Below, one piece after another: positions 1-12,437 of a stretch of DNA of 64,000 nt. This stretch comes from Pteria penguin (Eukaryota > Mollusca > Bivalvia > Pterioida > Pteriidae), in NCBI GenBank assembly GCA_035048485.1, contig CM068582.1, positions 21,440,155-21,504,154 of the forward strand. Reading direction: 5' to 3'. The notes under the pieces were generated by a model. It saw only the letters and a list, made by a program, of their open reading frames with translations. It ran no database searches and was not told the DNA's origin. A program made the position numbers and the translations under genes. Numbering within the stretch: the first letter of the stretch is position 1; every line of letters begins with the position of its first letter.

Positions 1-3000
1 CCAGCATGGGTGCTTGATTATCCTTGGGATAAAGGAAGTGGCATAAGCATGAGCAATGTATTTTGCAGATTATACTCTGTAAATTTCACAGTTGGGCACG
101 ACGGAAAATATGATTTGAACATGCAAAAATCTTGTTCACTAAAATCAACAAACTACAACTAAAGTGAATCATTCTATTTCAAGCATGTTTCAACCCTCCG
201 AAAAGGACAATGTGATAGATCCGAAGTGTTGTTTGCTAATTTCTTAGCAGAACACAATTTGCCATTCTTAGTCGCAGATCATTTCACCCTTCTGGTAAAA
301 AAAAGTGTCCAGATTCAGAAACAGCACAGAAATTCAGGTGTAAAAGAACAAAAGCTAGCAATCTAATAAAAATGCTCTGGCACCATATTACGAGACAGGA
401 GGTAATACACAAATGTGTCAGACACAATGATTCTGTATTCTTGTGGATAAGTCTAATGACAAAGGTGACAATAAATGTTCATTGTACTAATATGTATAAT
501 TCGCACATCTTTTGAATATATAGCTCCTAAATATGTTCTTGTACGAGCAAAAAAAAAAAAAAAATACCCTTGTAATATATAAAATAAAGATATATGCTGT
601 ATTTTCTATTTCTTAATACATTGAAAATGTACTAAAATTGTCCCAGAAAGTGTCCAAGAATTCAGTGATATATGTCCAAGAAATATGTCATTTGTCCCAG
701 AAAAAAATCCTGGAATGGCCCTGGAGAAATATATCATGTATGACTCATAGACATAAAATAAATTCATTTTTCCCTCCCTTAGTAACAAATTGAAATAGAG
801 ACCAAGAATAATGATAAATAAAATTTTGAATAAATATGGGAAAGTTAATTTTTCTCTTTGGAAAGATACTAGCTTTCTAATGTAAATTTAAAATTAAAAA
901 AAAAAGAAATCCTAGAATACTGCAATTACAAATATCGAGTTCAGAGAATGTCCATCACATTCTATTTCATTCAGTCCAGTTTTCACTATACATCATCTCT
1001 TAAGGATGTGTCAATTAATCTTGACATTATTATTGCCTCTACAGAAATAAATCAAAACACTATCATTTACTTATATTATCTAAAAGAAGATTTCTCCAAG
1101 AAAGATAACTCTTAATCAAGTAATATAATCATTTGCACTCATACTGCATGCAATATCTTGCAAGGGGATGATTTATAATTGATGATAACTACAATGGACC
1201 AAACTAAACAAAACTGAAACCTCATTTAGAGACCACCTGTTTCAGATGACCATTTATGGTTGGAACTAAGGATGGATTCTCATTACTGTTTTTGCTTTAC
1301 GCTAGGTTGGAATATTGGGACGAATTTATACTGAAAATGAAAAATACTGCGGACTGGGGGCTGCTATTCTTAAAATCACCTAAAGATATTTGTGTCAATA
1401 CCTATTGAAAAACAAACTTCTTGATATGATTTAATTTTCAAAGTATACACAATTGCAATGAATATGGTAGTTTTCTTCTATTTCACCAAAATAATGGTAC
1501 ATCAATGTAGACTCAAATCTCAAACTAAATATGAAACTGTCACAAATGGTATGATTTATTCAGAAGCCATTAACACCATGACCTCACCAATACAAAATTG
1601 TTCAGGTACCAGTACTCAAAGTCCCGACCACAATAATAGCATTTGCCGCTAAATACCAGACACGTTCACAAAATTGTGACCGAAGTTTTGAGGCGTTGTT
1701 GGATATATTTTTGTCTGAGTTAATATATTTATAGAGTTTAAACCATTCATGTAGGTCATCAAGTTTTACCATTGTATTGTTCAAAAACATTCATTTCAAG
1801 TACATCTGATCACATTTTATGGCAAACTTAGTAAAGAAACATTTGCCAATATCCAAAGGAAAATAAATAACTGAAATTTATATAAATGATATCTGTACCA
1901 ATGTGTAAGAATTATCCTTTGTAAATTAAATACCATAAATAAAAACCAACTCACTAAAAAAATCTCCTTCTTGCACATCATTTATGGCTATCCCTTCACT
2001 TTTTCCTCCTTCCACTCTTCCTACCCCTCGCAATAAAAGCTAAAACATAAAATATGCCTGAATATTTACAAATTCATTTTACCTCTGACTGAGATAATGT
2101 AAAGATGAATAATCTACCTATAATGTCCGGTGATGATTGACAAATCCACAAACCTGAGTGTAAAGTTCACCTTGTCTATGCCGAGACTTGCCAAGGCATG
2201 GACTCATTAAATAAACAAGACGGTTTTTGGATTTCTTATTCATTATAGGACATTAGGAGTTTATTGTTTTTCTTCCACTGATTAATTTGTCCATTAAAAT
2301 TGTCATTTTCCCCTTGCATTTATTGGAAAATGAACAAACATTAGGTTGCCTAACATTGACGTATGTCGAGTTTCCTTATGACGTCATAATAAAATTAAAA
2401 CTTGTGTAGCTTGTCATCCACCCCCTGCGGTTGACAGGCTTATTATTTCACACCGCTTTTAAAGATATCTGTGTGAATATGGGAGAAACAATAATAACAC
2501 TTGTTTTCTAAAACCCATGCTCCACTTTGCCTTTTTTCAAAGCCTGTTCTCACCTCTTTTGAAATGAGATACAATTAACCACAATAGGTATATTATAAGT
2601 AAGAATATTATCTTACAATTTCTCATATCATATTTTAATCATACTTACAGAATTAAATGTGCCTATATTCAATCAAACAAGTTCAACAACAGTTTTGATT
2701 TTACAATACTTCTGATTTCTTAAACTAGACACATTGCCAGTCTGAATTATTAAGGATTCCCTTACGTGAAAGAATCTAAAAGCAGCGGTAAAACAGACAA
2801 AAAACATGTCTGAATTTCAATGCAAAAAGAAGTATAAAACATCTTTGATACATTAGCAATATTCACAGCTCAGCTTTTTACCATACGTCTCTAAAGGTTT
2901 AACTTCAGCTGTTATGACCTAATGTCATGAACATGAACAATTTCTAACCACAAGTCTTCATGTTCATGTTCATGTTCAAGTAAAAGATGAGAAATGAACT

Positions 3001-3335
3001 TGAAGTTTACCAAATGGAGTATCTCATAAAGAGCATTTCTCAAAAGGTTTCACTGAAAAATAAAGAAAGATTTACAAGAAGAAATTTTAGTAAATCAAAC
3101 CAATCAAAGACTTGACATGCTGAGAAAAAAATCCATTGTATTTTACCCTGTTTTACTGCCATATCCTAACTGCCCCACTTATGTTTTTCACCAACTTTCA
3201 CAAGTAAATTTCTTTTCCTGAAAAGAGTTGAAACAAAACAGAATATAATAAATGCCTGTAATCATGATGTTATTCAAGAAAAAACAACTATCTAGCTTTG
3301 TCAAACATCTTAATAGTTTTCCAAAGGGAAGTGTC
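1..3335. other. AT-rich non-coding stretch, no gene seen
   Basis: No convincing coding sequence on either strand. Short open frames here lack splice sites or codon bias. There is a 16-base A run near 549-564, a palindromic CRE-like octamer TGACGTCA at 2379-2386, and a small inverted repeat of CATGAACATGAAC-type words near 2928-2977. A minus-strand stretch at about 2150-2205 reads as a short open segment before a CAG|GTTTGT donor, but it has no good acceptor. Confidence 0.6.
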
Positions 3336-3470
3336 ATAAAACAAAGAATAATTAACTCAGTATTCAAAATATTTCAGTCTCCTGACCTTCTTCCAGTGAA
3401 TTAAATTCACTAGAAGAAGGTCAGGAGACAAAAATATTGTGAATACTGAGTTAATTGTTCTTTGTGTTAT
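3336..3470. repeat. Long near-perfect palindrome (hairpin), MITE-like
   Basis: The left arm (about 3336-3402) is the inverted complement of the right arm (about 3403-3470). Matching words include CTCCTGACCTTCTTC against GAAGAAGGTCAGGAG, and TTAACTCAGTATTC against GAATACTGAGTTAA. The arms meet with almost no loop, giving a predicted stem of roughly 65 bp with a few mismatches. This is typical of foldback elements or MITE remnants. I see no transposase and no certain target duplication. Confidence 0.75.
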
Positions 3471-3487
3471 CTAAATTTGGTTTATAG

Positions 3488-3587
3488 TCCAGTAATTGTC
3501 CTAATTTAAATGAACCAATCAAATTACTATTGAGCTGCTTCATGGTGATGATTTGATTGGTTTATGCTACAAGGGAAATTACTGGAC
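3488..3587. repeat. Second inverted repeat next to the palindrome
   Basis: GTCCAGTAATT (3488-3498) is matched by AATTACTGGAC (3577-3587), and inside it AACCAATCAAAT (3513-3524) by ATTTGATTGGTTT (3551-3563). The spacing is conserved on both sides, so this is a structured hairpin of about 100 bp and probably a small terminal-inverted-repeat element or part of one. Its class is unknown. Confidence 0.6.
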
Positions 3588-5170
3588 AATATTGTAATTG
3601 TATTGTAATAAACCAGATATCATAATCTATGATAAGATATTGTATAGTTTGTATAGTCATCACGCAATCAATTTGACTTAAACTGTGAAGAAATTCTAGC
3701 AGTTCTTGTACAGTTGAAGCTTTTCATGTTGAAGTCAACACGACCAGAGAAATTTTTTGATTTATCCAGACTTTGAGATAAAACATCAGCTGTCTATATA
3801 TATATATATATATAAACTAAACTATTTTCAATCATTCTTTATTAACATATGCCTATAAATGTTTGTTTATCCATTATTCTTTCATACCTTAGTCTATGTA
3901 ATGCATACTTCTACAGACTAAATTTTAAGTACTATTCGTCATCCTAATGGCAAGCCTACAGTTGAAGACCAATTTTCAAAAAATCATATCAGCTCTTTGT
4001 ATGATTATAATTTATCTAATATTTTACAAGATACAAAAATGATACCAACCTACATGAAGATGTTTTTTACTGATGAAATTAGCATATTTTAAAATAACAA
4101 GTGGCGATGTAATCTAATTATCTAATCATCGTTAATTAAAGTGAAATGGTTTCACGGTCAAACAATCAGCCATTACCTTATAACCATGCTGAGATTGTTT
4201 GCATTTCTTCTGCCTTTATTGCCATGTTTGTCAATTTGTTTTGTACAAACAATGACACTTCAAGATAAGTTTAAATGTTTTAGAAAATGGAGTTTGGGGA
4301 CTGCAAAATCAATTTGACATAAGCGGAAATTCGACTTAACCGACTTTGACTTAACCTAAGTAAAATTGTAAAGAAGTTATATATATATATAAAGGAAAAT
4401 ATTTGGGACTCGACATTGACTTTGATATAAATGAAATGTTGACTTATGTGACTTTAAGATAACGAGTTGCAACTGTTAACTTATTTCTTAATTTAGCCAG
4501 AAATATTAACATAAATCAATATAATTCATCATGGCTTTTTACAACCTATTTTTCTATCATTTCTGAAAAGTATCTATGTAAAACATTAGATAAATGAAGT
4601 AATAATAAAGATCTTCATTGTAATGACAGGTCTAATAACCATCTCATGTACAATACACAAGTAAATGAGAAATTACTAAACTCTAAAGCAAATAATGTGA
4701 GATAACTCTTATATTAATGACCATGATTAAGCTAATTGTAAAAAACTTTGAAACTTTTAATACAAATCACAATCTCTCTGTAACTTTTCCCCAATTTTGT
4801 GAAAAATGTTGCTAAATTTTTCAGTCTGACCAACCCTGAGCCCCAATCAAAATATAAGGTATAAAAAGTCTATCCATGTTGACTGTTTTCTTTGAACATC
4901 AATAATGAAACAATTTTGCCTTCATGAAAATTAGACCATAACATATATTGCAATCAAAATTCACATCTATGATTTACATATATTGCAGGATGTACTTTAA
5001 CATCTGATATCTACTGCTACTAGATGATGTGTTCTTACATGAATAACACAGTTTCCTCTGTATAGGAAACGGATTGTACCTCATTACAAAACAAACTCCT
5101 TAAATCTACAACCTGAACTATACTTTGCTTTGTTGTTAATTGATAACTTTAAAATTTCAATCTTTACATT
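3588..5170. other. AT-rich non-coding stretch with TA microsatellites
   Basis: I see no gene. There are (TA)n tracts at 3794-3814 and about 4377-4392. Two segments (about 3660-3790 and 4290-4480) share words such as CAATTTGACTTAA or CAATTTGACATAA and look like remnants of a DNA-transposon end family, too degraded to class. Confidence 0.5.
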
Positions 5171-5172
5171 TA

Positions 5173-7575
5173 CCGTATATACTTGCTTATAAGATGAGTT
5201 TTTGGAAGTTAAAATGCTTTTCAGAAGTATGGGGGTCGTCTTATAGCCGCGGTGCAAAGTTAAATTCATTGCTATATTGTTTATTACTATAGTTCAGAAA
5301 ACACAAGTGTATTAACTAATCATTGTAAGTAGAAATACGTGACACTTGAAGTATTTTTCACACTTCTTGGACACGTGAAATGTGGTAAGCGGGACATCAA
5401 AGAGCAGTAATGAACTGTCCAAGATAATCTAATTATAGGTTTAAAGTTCCCGAGATCAATTGATCTTGATAAGGGGTTGTTAACAGGTAACAAAAGTGCT
5501 TAAAGGGACCTATTATTTTCGAGAGAGAATGAAATCAATAATTGGTCATGGATTGAAATGTTGTTTATTTAGCAATAATTATGTCAACCAATCCACAATT
5601 AAATTGTTAATGTCAAATAATGAAGAGAACGTAATCTAGGAAGTCTTATTAAAATAATTTGTCCTTTGACTTTTAAAAGGACAGTAATTATAAGAAAATG
5701 AAGAGAACACAAGCTATTGGAACATCATACACCTTTAATTATTTTAATTTGGTGCTCCATGTCATGATGTTTCTATATAAAATGTCAAGATATATAATTC
5801 TGGTTATCAGTCACCGACATTCAATTAAAACATGAGTGCTACTGGTAAACGTCAACACAACTCTTATGCTGCAGCATTTAAACTTAAAGTGGTTGAGTTC
5901 GCTGAAACGCATAATAACTGTGCAGCCGAACATGAATTTGGTGTAACGGAAATATGAACTTTCTACGGGTCGCAAATCTCTGAAAAAGATGAGACATTCT
6001 AATACTTGTACCATATGCGTCATTGGAAAGTGATTTAAGCACCTGGATATTAGAGTGTAGATGCAATGGACAGTTACCAGGACAGTTATCCGTTTACGTG
6101 CATTGCAAATGGCGAAAGATTCGAAGTACAGTATGGTGAATTCTGGATTTCTAGCGTTCGCTGGTTGGTGTACAGGTTTTATGAAATGACATAATTTAGT
6201 ATTGAGACAAAGAACACATATTGCTCAAAAACTCCCGGCTGACATAGATTCAAAAGTTGAAAACTTTCATAAGTTTGTAATTTCCGAAAGCAAGGATTAT
6301 GATTACCCGTTAAATGCAATCGGCAACATGGACGAAACACCCATGACATTTGATTTACCTGGGAACACTACTGTACATATTAAAGGAGAAAAAACTGTCT
6401 GTAAAAACATGTGGTGCAGAGAAAACACATTATACTGTAGTATTATCTTGTATGGCCGATGGGACAAAACCTATGTGTGTGTTGAAACGGAAAAAAAAGG
6501 AAAAACTACCTACAGGCGTTATTGTTGATGTACAGATAAGGGTTGGATGGATGATGGACTGATTCAACAGTGGTTAGATCAAGTGTGGTTCAAGCGTCCA
6601 CAGTCGTTAATGAACAAACAGAGCTTGTTAGTGTGGGATATGTTTAGGGCACATTTAGTTGAATCAGTGAAAAGGAAATTAAAACGAAATTACTGCAAAC
6701 AAGCGGTAATACCAGGGGGTTGCACATCAATATTACAACCGCTCGATGTTTGTTTAAATTAACCGTTCAAATGCAATATGTGGAGACGTTGGAACGAATG
6801 GATGATAAACGGCGAAAAACAATACACTCCCGCTGGAAACCTGGAAGCCAAGTATTGGACTAATTTCAACTTGGGTGCGCGATTCATGGGCCGAAATTCC
6901 AGAGGAAATGGTAAAGCTATCCTTCAAGAAATGCAGCATATCTAATGCTATGGATGGTTTCGAGGACAAAGTGCTATACAGTGACTTAGTTGCGAATAAA
7001 TCATGCGTAAATGTTACTGAATGTGTAGAATTGGACAGTGACGATGAGAACATTAGAGATACTTATTGTGATACATGTACCAACATGACCGAGGATGAGT
7101 TCCATGAATTATTCGGCAAAAGTGACGATGAGGATGAGTGGTCGTATCTCCACCCAGATGGCTCTCGTGAATGAAAAAAAAACCATTTTCTGTTTAGTGC
7201 GTTTTAGTACTTTCTGATTATCAGTCTTTATCGGGTATTTGCTCATTTAATGGATCAATAGTTGCTAAAATTGTTCAATGCTTACATATATTGAAATAAA
7301 ATATGCAATAAATTCATGTAAAACAAATAAAGGTCTTGTCTTTTTATTAATATTACACAGTAATTTAACCCCCCAAAACCCTGTGCGATGGCCAAACCGC
7401 ACACTGTATAGTGAGATGTAGATAGTTGGCACTGTGCCAGAAAGGTCAATATGTATATTATACAGCAATTTTTAACTCATCTTATACGAGGGTCGAAGCT
7501 AAAGTACTAGAATTTTTCTCTGAAAAAGGGGAGTCGTCTTATAGTTGAGTCGGCCTTATAAGTGAGTATATACGG
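5173..7575 (+). mobile_element. pogo/Tigger-type (POGK-like) DNA transposon, decayed, both ends present
   Basis: The ends are inverted copies: the left starts CCGTATATACTTGCTTATAAG (5173 on) and the right, reversed, starts CCGTATATACTCACTTATAAG. Both are flanked by TA (5171-5172 and 7576-7577), the target duplication of the Tc1/mariner/pogo superfamily. Subterminal copies of CTTATAAGACGA-like words recur at both ends (about 5185, 5228, 7476, 7533, 7555). The 2.4-kb body holds the broken transposase gene described separately. Length, TA duplication and protein homology all agree on a once-autonomous element. Confidence 0.88.
5832..7174 (+). pseudogene. pogo/POGK-like transposase pseudogene (Brinker-type DNA-binding domain plus DDE)
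   Basis: The ATG at 5832 opens an N-terminal segment with the words FKLKVVEFAE and EFGV, typical of the Brinker/Psq-like helix-turn-helix of POGK-type transposases; it stops at about 5956 after a frameshift. The DDE-superfamily core follows from 6202. The three catalytic acidic residues can be placed: NMDETPMTFDLP near 6325-6360, WDMFRAH near 6637-6657, and LQPLDV near 6733-6750. A frameshift near 6395 and another near 6535 split the core, a lysine codon has become TAA right after LQPLDVCLN (about 6760), and a further frameshift precedes the acidic C-terminus, which ends at a TGA at 7172-7174. At least four lesions make it non-functional. The family is secure from motif order; the exact subfamily is inferred. 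Confidence 0.88.
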
Positions 7576-7631
7576 TACATTTTGTAATTTGTTGACAAAT
7601 GATGATGTATAACAAAACACAGAGGTTCATA

Positions 7632-9230
7632 ACTAGTAATGTCACCTTTCTCTGTTTACCATGCTTCTGTCTTTCAGTGCCATCTTGACCTTGGACTAAC
7701 CTCACAAATGGCTATCCCTCTGGAATCAGGATGTTGCAGACAAAGGAGACAACATTTCTGAAAGTCGAAGAAAACAATGAAACACCTATAAAATCAGTGA
7801 AATAATTCTACACATATACATCTGTAAATGTCATTATCTCAAGACTGGAACATGGTGATTGATCAATAGCGATTTAAATGGTTGCTGAGTCTTTCTGTGC
7901 GAAAAAAAAGACTCCATCTCATGTGAAATGACATACTTAATGTAAAAATAATAATTATATTACCATAGATCTCCTAGTTATGTTTCAAGGATTCTTGGGA
8001 TATCTATTATGACAGAAAGACAAGTTTGACAATTGTTATATTTAGCAAAAACTTGCCCAAGGTTATGATCACACCTGTCAGACCCTATAGCTATGGATCA
8101 GACCACTGTTCTTTAAGCAAAAAAGAGATCTTATGCCAACCATATGCCAAAAAAGTTTCCAGATGATTTCTTATACTGTGCAGTGCACCAAAATTTTCGG
8201 TGCTCTGATTACTGAGAACATCGGATCGGTTCACCAATTACGATTTCCGATTTTCGTTTTGGTTCACATCGCACTCCTAAAATGGACAATAAAGAGAAAA
8301 TACTGATCTTAACAAGACAACTAGGATTAGGCTCTTAGAACCCTTAGTATTTCATAGTAAACGAAGTGTTCAACTACGTAGATCTATCTCCTTGACTAGA
8401 TTTACAGAAATACACCAGACACGTGTCTAGAATGACGAGAGGGAAAGCTCAGATTAAGAATCTAAGTTCGTTCGATACATATATTGAAAAATATGACAAA
8501 TATATTGTTCATATCAGACGTAGTTTTGCTGAAAAATTTCACAAAGAATAGATAAATACATGTAGTATATAATATACAATGTAACGCCATGTAAAAATAT
8601 TCCTGTTTCTCAGATAATAAACTTCTCAAATGAACTTAGGGTAGGTAGAAAGGTTATTTTTTGTTTTATTCTCTAAAAAGTACTTCAGGAAATTTGATAT
8701 TTTATGACTTACTATATAATAAACATTCCTATATTATAAGATTTGAACCAAATCAAAAACAAATCGAACCCAGAGACTGTGGATCAAAGCTAAATCGATG
8801 AAATCCTGAACTATCCCAGCCCTAAGGATTCCAATGTTTTTGTATATAAGTAAGCCCCTTTCTTCACTCAAGGTCATGAATCAAATAAAAAGACTATATA
8901 TAAAACTGCATATGGATTATGCAATATTTCACGAGACATTTGCTCCCATTTTTAACCTGTTATAATAACAATTAAACAGTGAGGCTCAAACTTCATCATC
9001 ACCATTTCTAATCATGTCCAGCTAAATATAGTTATGTAATGTAAACATTAACTTTGGCAGTACCTACCATGACTATATGCAAGAAGCAATCTGATTGGTT
9101 TGCCACACATGAGGGATTTTGAATGACAATATATATGTGCAGTATAATACTATCCTGAGGTGATAGGGAGATAACTCCAACACAAAAGTCAAACAGAAGG
9201 GTTCAAGAAGGATAACTCTAAATTTTACAT
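7632..9230. repeat. Tandem duplication, copy 1 (about 1.6 kb)
   Basis: This segment, from ACTAGTAATG to TAAATTTTACAT, is repeated immediately downstream with an offset of 1602 bp at the start and 1599 bp at the end (a 3-base difference in an A run). By eye I count about 17 substitutions over 1.6 kb, near 99% identity, so the duplication is recent. The unit shows no transposon ends. It begins only about 55 bp after the pogo element. Confidence 0.93.
7674..7757 (-). other. Exon-like open segment with strong 3' splice site (copy 1)
   Basis: On the minus strand a pyrimidine-rich tract ends in TTTCAG at 7758-7760, followed by 27 open codons (KCCLLCLQHPD at the start, SPRSRWH at the end) and a TGA at 7674-7676. 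It would join in frame (phase 0) to the host exon at 15567-15646 as an alternative last exon. A possible internal donor GAG|GTTAGT lies at about 7701. I do not recognise the peptide and there is no independent evidence of expression. Confidence 0.3.
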
Positions 9231-9233
9231 AGT

Positions 9234-10829
9234 ACTAGTAATGTTACCTTTCTCTGTTTACCATGCTTCTGTCTTTCAGTGCCATCTTGACCTTGGACTA
9301 TCCTCACAAATGGCTATCCCTCTGGAATCAGGATGTTGCAGACAAAGGAGACAACATTTCTGAAAGTCGAAGAAAACAATGAAACACCTATAAAATCAGT
9401 GAAATAATTCTACACATATACATCTGTAAATGTCATTATCTCAAGACTGGAACATGGTGATTGATCAATAGCGATTTAAATGGTTGCTGAGTCTTTCTGT
9501 GCGAAAAAGACTCCATCTCATGTGAAATGACATACTTAATGTAAAAATAATAATTATATTACCATAGATCTCCTATTTATATTTCAAGGATTCTTGGGAT
9601 ATCTATTATGACAGAAAGACAAGTTTGACAATTGTTATATTTAGCAAAAACTTGCCCAAGGTTATGATCACACCTGTCAGACCCTATAGCTATGGATCAG
9701 ACCACTGTTCTTTAAGCAAAAAAGAGATCTTATGCCAACCATATGCCAAAAAAGTTTCCAGATGATTTCTTATACTGTGCAGTGCACCAAAATTTTCGGT
9801 GCTCTGATTACTGAGAACATCGGATCGGTTCACAAATTACGATTTCCGATTTTCGTTTTGGTTCACATCGCACACCTAAAATGGACAATAAAGAGAAAAT
9901 ACTGATCTTAACAAGACAACTAGGATTAGGCTCTTAGAACCCTTAGTATTTCATAGTAAACGAAGTGTTCAACTACGTAGATCTATCTCCTTGACTAAAT
10001 TTACAGAAATACACCAGACACGTGTCTAGAATGACGAGAGGGAAAGCTCAGATTAAGAATATAAGTTCGGTCGATACATATATTGAAAAATATGACAAAT
10101 ATATTGTTCATATCAGACGTAGGTTTGCTGAGAAATTTCACAAAGAATAGATAAATACATGTAGTATATAATATACAATGTAACGCCATGTAAAAATATT
10201 CCTGTTTCTCAGATAATAAACTTCTCAAATGAACTTAGGGTAGGTAGAAAGGTTATTTTTTGTTTTATTCTCTAAAAAGTACTTCAGGAAATTTGATGTT
10301 TTATGACTTACTATATAATAAACATACCTATATTATAAGATTTGAACCGAATCAAAAACAAATCGAACCCAGAGACTGTGGATCAAAGCTAAATCGATGA
10401 AATCCTGAACTATCCCAGCCCTAAGGATTCCAATGTTTTTGTATATAAGTAAGCCCCTTTCTTCACTCAAGGTCATGAATCAAATAAAAAGACTATATAT
10501 AAAACTGCATATGGATTATGCAATATTTCACGAGACATTTGCTCCCATTTTTAACCTGTTATAATAACAATTAAACAGTGAGGCTCAAACTTCATCATCA
10601 CCATTTCTAATCATGTCCAGCTAAATATAGTTATGTAATGTAAACATTAACTTTGACAGTACCTACCATGACTATATGCAAGAAGCAATCTGATTGGTCT
10701 GCCACACATGAGGGATTTTGAATGACAATATATATGTGCAGTATAATACTATCCTGAGGTGATAGGGAGATAACTCCAACACAAAAGTCAAACAGAAGGG
10801 TTCAAGAAGGATAACTCTAAATTTTACAT
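9234..10829. repeat. Tandem duplication, copy 2 (about 1.6 kb)
   Basis: Second copy of the unit at 7632-9230, joined head to tail at 9231-9233. Differences include GTCACC to GTTACC at the start, CTAACC to CTATCC inside the exon-like segment, and a shortened A run near 9505. No gene is certain inside either copy. Confidence 0.93.
9276..9359 (-). other. Exon-like open segment (copy 2 of the duplication)
   Basis: The duplicate of the segment at 7674-7757. The frame, the TTTCAG acceptor (9360-9362) and the stop are kept. One base change turns the internal GTTAGT into GATAGT, which removes the optional donor and replaces V by D. Retention of the frame in a recent copy is weak evidence because few changes have accumulated. 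Confidence 0.27.
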
Positions 10830-11285
10830 GTACTAAAAAGTCTGCATCAAAGCACTGGTCATGTTGGGTTTCTCCCTGCAAGGTAAAAAGTCTTATGCAA
10901 TAAAAAGTGATTCTGTTGTCTACATGCACAGTAACGGGATACGAAAAAAGATATAAACATTAATGTGCCTGTAACATGTCTAAGGTTTATGTATGAGATA
11001 AACTGCAAATTATTGATGTTAATTTTAAACATGATGTACATTTCAATAAAATTTAGTGTTAAACAATTAAATATTTCAATTGATGGAGAATTAATGCATT
11101 TACATCTTATACAGTTTCTAATTAAAATCTGGATTAAAATGTACAGTAACAAAAAAAAAAAGCAGAAATACACTCCAAAGGAAAATAATAACATTGCAAA
11201 TATACATTGTTTAAAGCAAAAATACTCTGCAGACAATGCAGTACCATGTAGATCTGCATGTTAATACTGCTATCTACATACTTCA
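10830..11285. other. Non-coding stretch after the duplication; possible 3' UTR of the minus-strand gene
   Basis: This lies directly downstream, in minus-strand terms, of the terminal exon at 11286-11375, so part may be its 3' untranslated region. I found no clear minus-strand AATAAA close to the stop codon. A minus-strand acceptor-like CTTTTTACCTTGCAG at about 10876-10890 with a short frame behind it is noted but not annotated as an exon. Confidence 0.4.
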
Positions 11286-11375
11286 TTACAAACCCTCAAA
11301 TGTAAGGTTTCCATCATCATAGTCTGCCATGAGTTCTGCCAAGGTCAATTTGTATTCTTCATCACTATCTTTCAT
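11286..11375 (-). CDS. Terminal coding exon of an unidentified host gene
   Basis: Read on the minus strand, the exon starts at 11375 after a CAG (11376-11378). A near-perfect branch-point word TACTAAT lies upstream in the intron. It encodes 29 codons beginning MKDSDEEYKLTLAELM and ending NLTFEGL, then TAA at 11286-11288. The sequence is acidic and amphipathic, unlike the translated repeats around it. Its phase 0 start fits the phase 0 end of the exon at 15567-15646, which lies upstream on the same strand. Together they look like the 3' end of a conserved host gene whose 5' part lies to the right or beyond recognition. I cannot name the family. The intervening intron of about 4.2 kb holds SINE fragments, as expected in this genome. 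Confidence 0.68.
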   Translation of the reverse strand: MKDSDEEYKLTLAELMADYDDGNLTFEGL

Positions 11376-11589
11376 CTGAATGCAATATGCATTATTAGTA
11401 CACCTGTTCTATCAGCGTAATATCAGAAAAATAGAATCCAAAAGCAAGATACATTATATAAATAAACATAGAAGATGTACTGAAAGGCTGTCAAAAGAAA
11501 ATTGTAAGATTCATGATAAACTGACCTATACAGGGAAAATACCAACTGATGCTGTGAAATAAATAAATATTTAAATTTATGCAAATGGG

Positions 11590-12020
11590 TTAAGAGTTAT
11601 GACCCAGACAAGAATTTAATCGACGTAAGCGCAGTTATCATGACCTTGCAGATATGATCTTTAAAATGTATAGGGTTTTGTTCTCCTATCATAAGAAATA
11701 AGTATACAAAGTTTTAAAAGTTTTAGCATACCGGTAACTTGTTTGGTCTGTATTCTGTTTACAAGGTGCAAGTGCTTTCTCCAAACTTTGCTACTTTTGT
11801 CCGAAAATGACCTTGACCTTTGATCTAGGTATCAAAAATCTATAGGCTGCAAAATCGTATGATGCGAAAAAAATTGTTACAGAGTTTGAAAGTCTTAGCC
11901 CAAACAGTATGGTCTGTATCTTGTTAAACAAATATTTAATTGTTTAGAAAGCTGCGATCAGACCCACAGACAGACGCACAGTCATACCATAATATGTCCG
12001 TCTAAAGTGGGCGTATAAAA
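11590..12020 (+). repeat. Interspersed repeat ending in TACGCCC-type terminus (right part)
   Basis: The segment ends ATAATATGTCCGTCTAAAG then GTGGGCGTATAAAAAT, a diverged version of the terminus seen intact at about 17070-17104. It contains the usual run of CAGACAGACGCACAG before the end. The left boundary is unclear. This is a family abundant in bivalves; the class is discussed under 16180-17104. Confidence 0.6.
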
Positions 12021-12437
12021 ATCAATGATAAATATGTGTCTCATTTAAACTGCGCTTTCTAACACTGTACTGTTGTAGAATTGTTATTAAAATCAGAACT
12101 GTCTAAGCAACAGGAGGTTTTTTGATAGGAAATACTCCCAACAACCAGCAAATGAATATCAGGTCATTTCAACATCAGGTCAATCGTTATTGATACCTCT
12201 CTTCACCTGTGCATAAATATTTTTGAATTTAAACCTAAGATATCCTCTATTATCATTATTTTTATAAAGAAAAACAAAAATATATCCAATTATTTGCATG
12301 TAGGCAATGATTTCTTTTCAAAATATATATCAGGTCAATATCTTGTCAGTAGACCTTTCCGATGTATTTGTATCATGAAGTATCACTGAGCCCTTACTGA
12401 TACTGCAGTTTAACAACTTGCTATTATATAAGTGAAG

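Noticed and set aside
2150..2205. Minus-strand exon ending CAG|GTTTGT
   Set aside because: Weak donor, no credible acceptor, and no neighbour exon.
10836..10875. Minus-strand exon after CTTTTTACCTTGCAG, possible alternative last exon
   Set aside because: The acceptor looks fair, but two frames are open and no homology or branch point decides between them.
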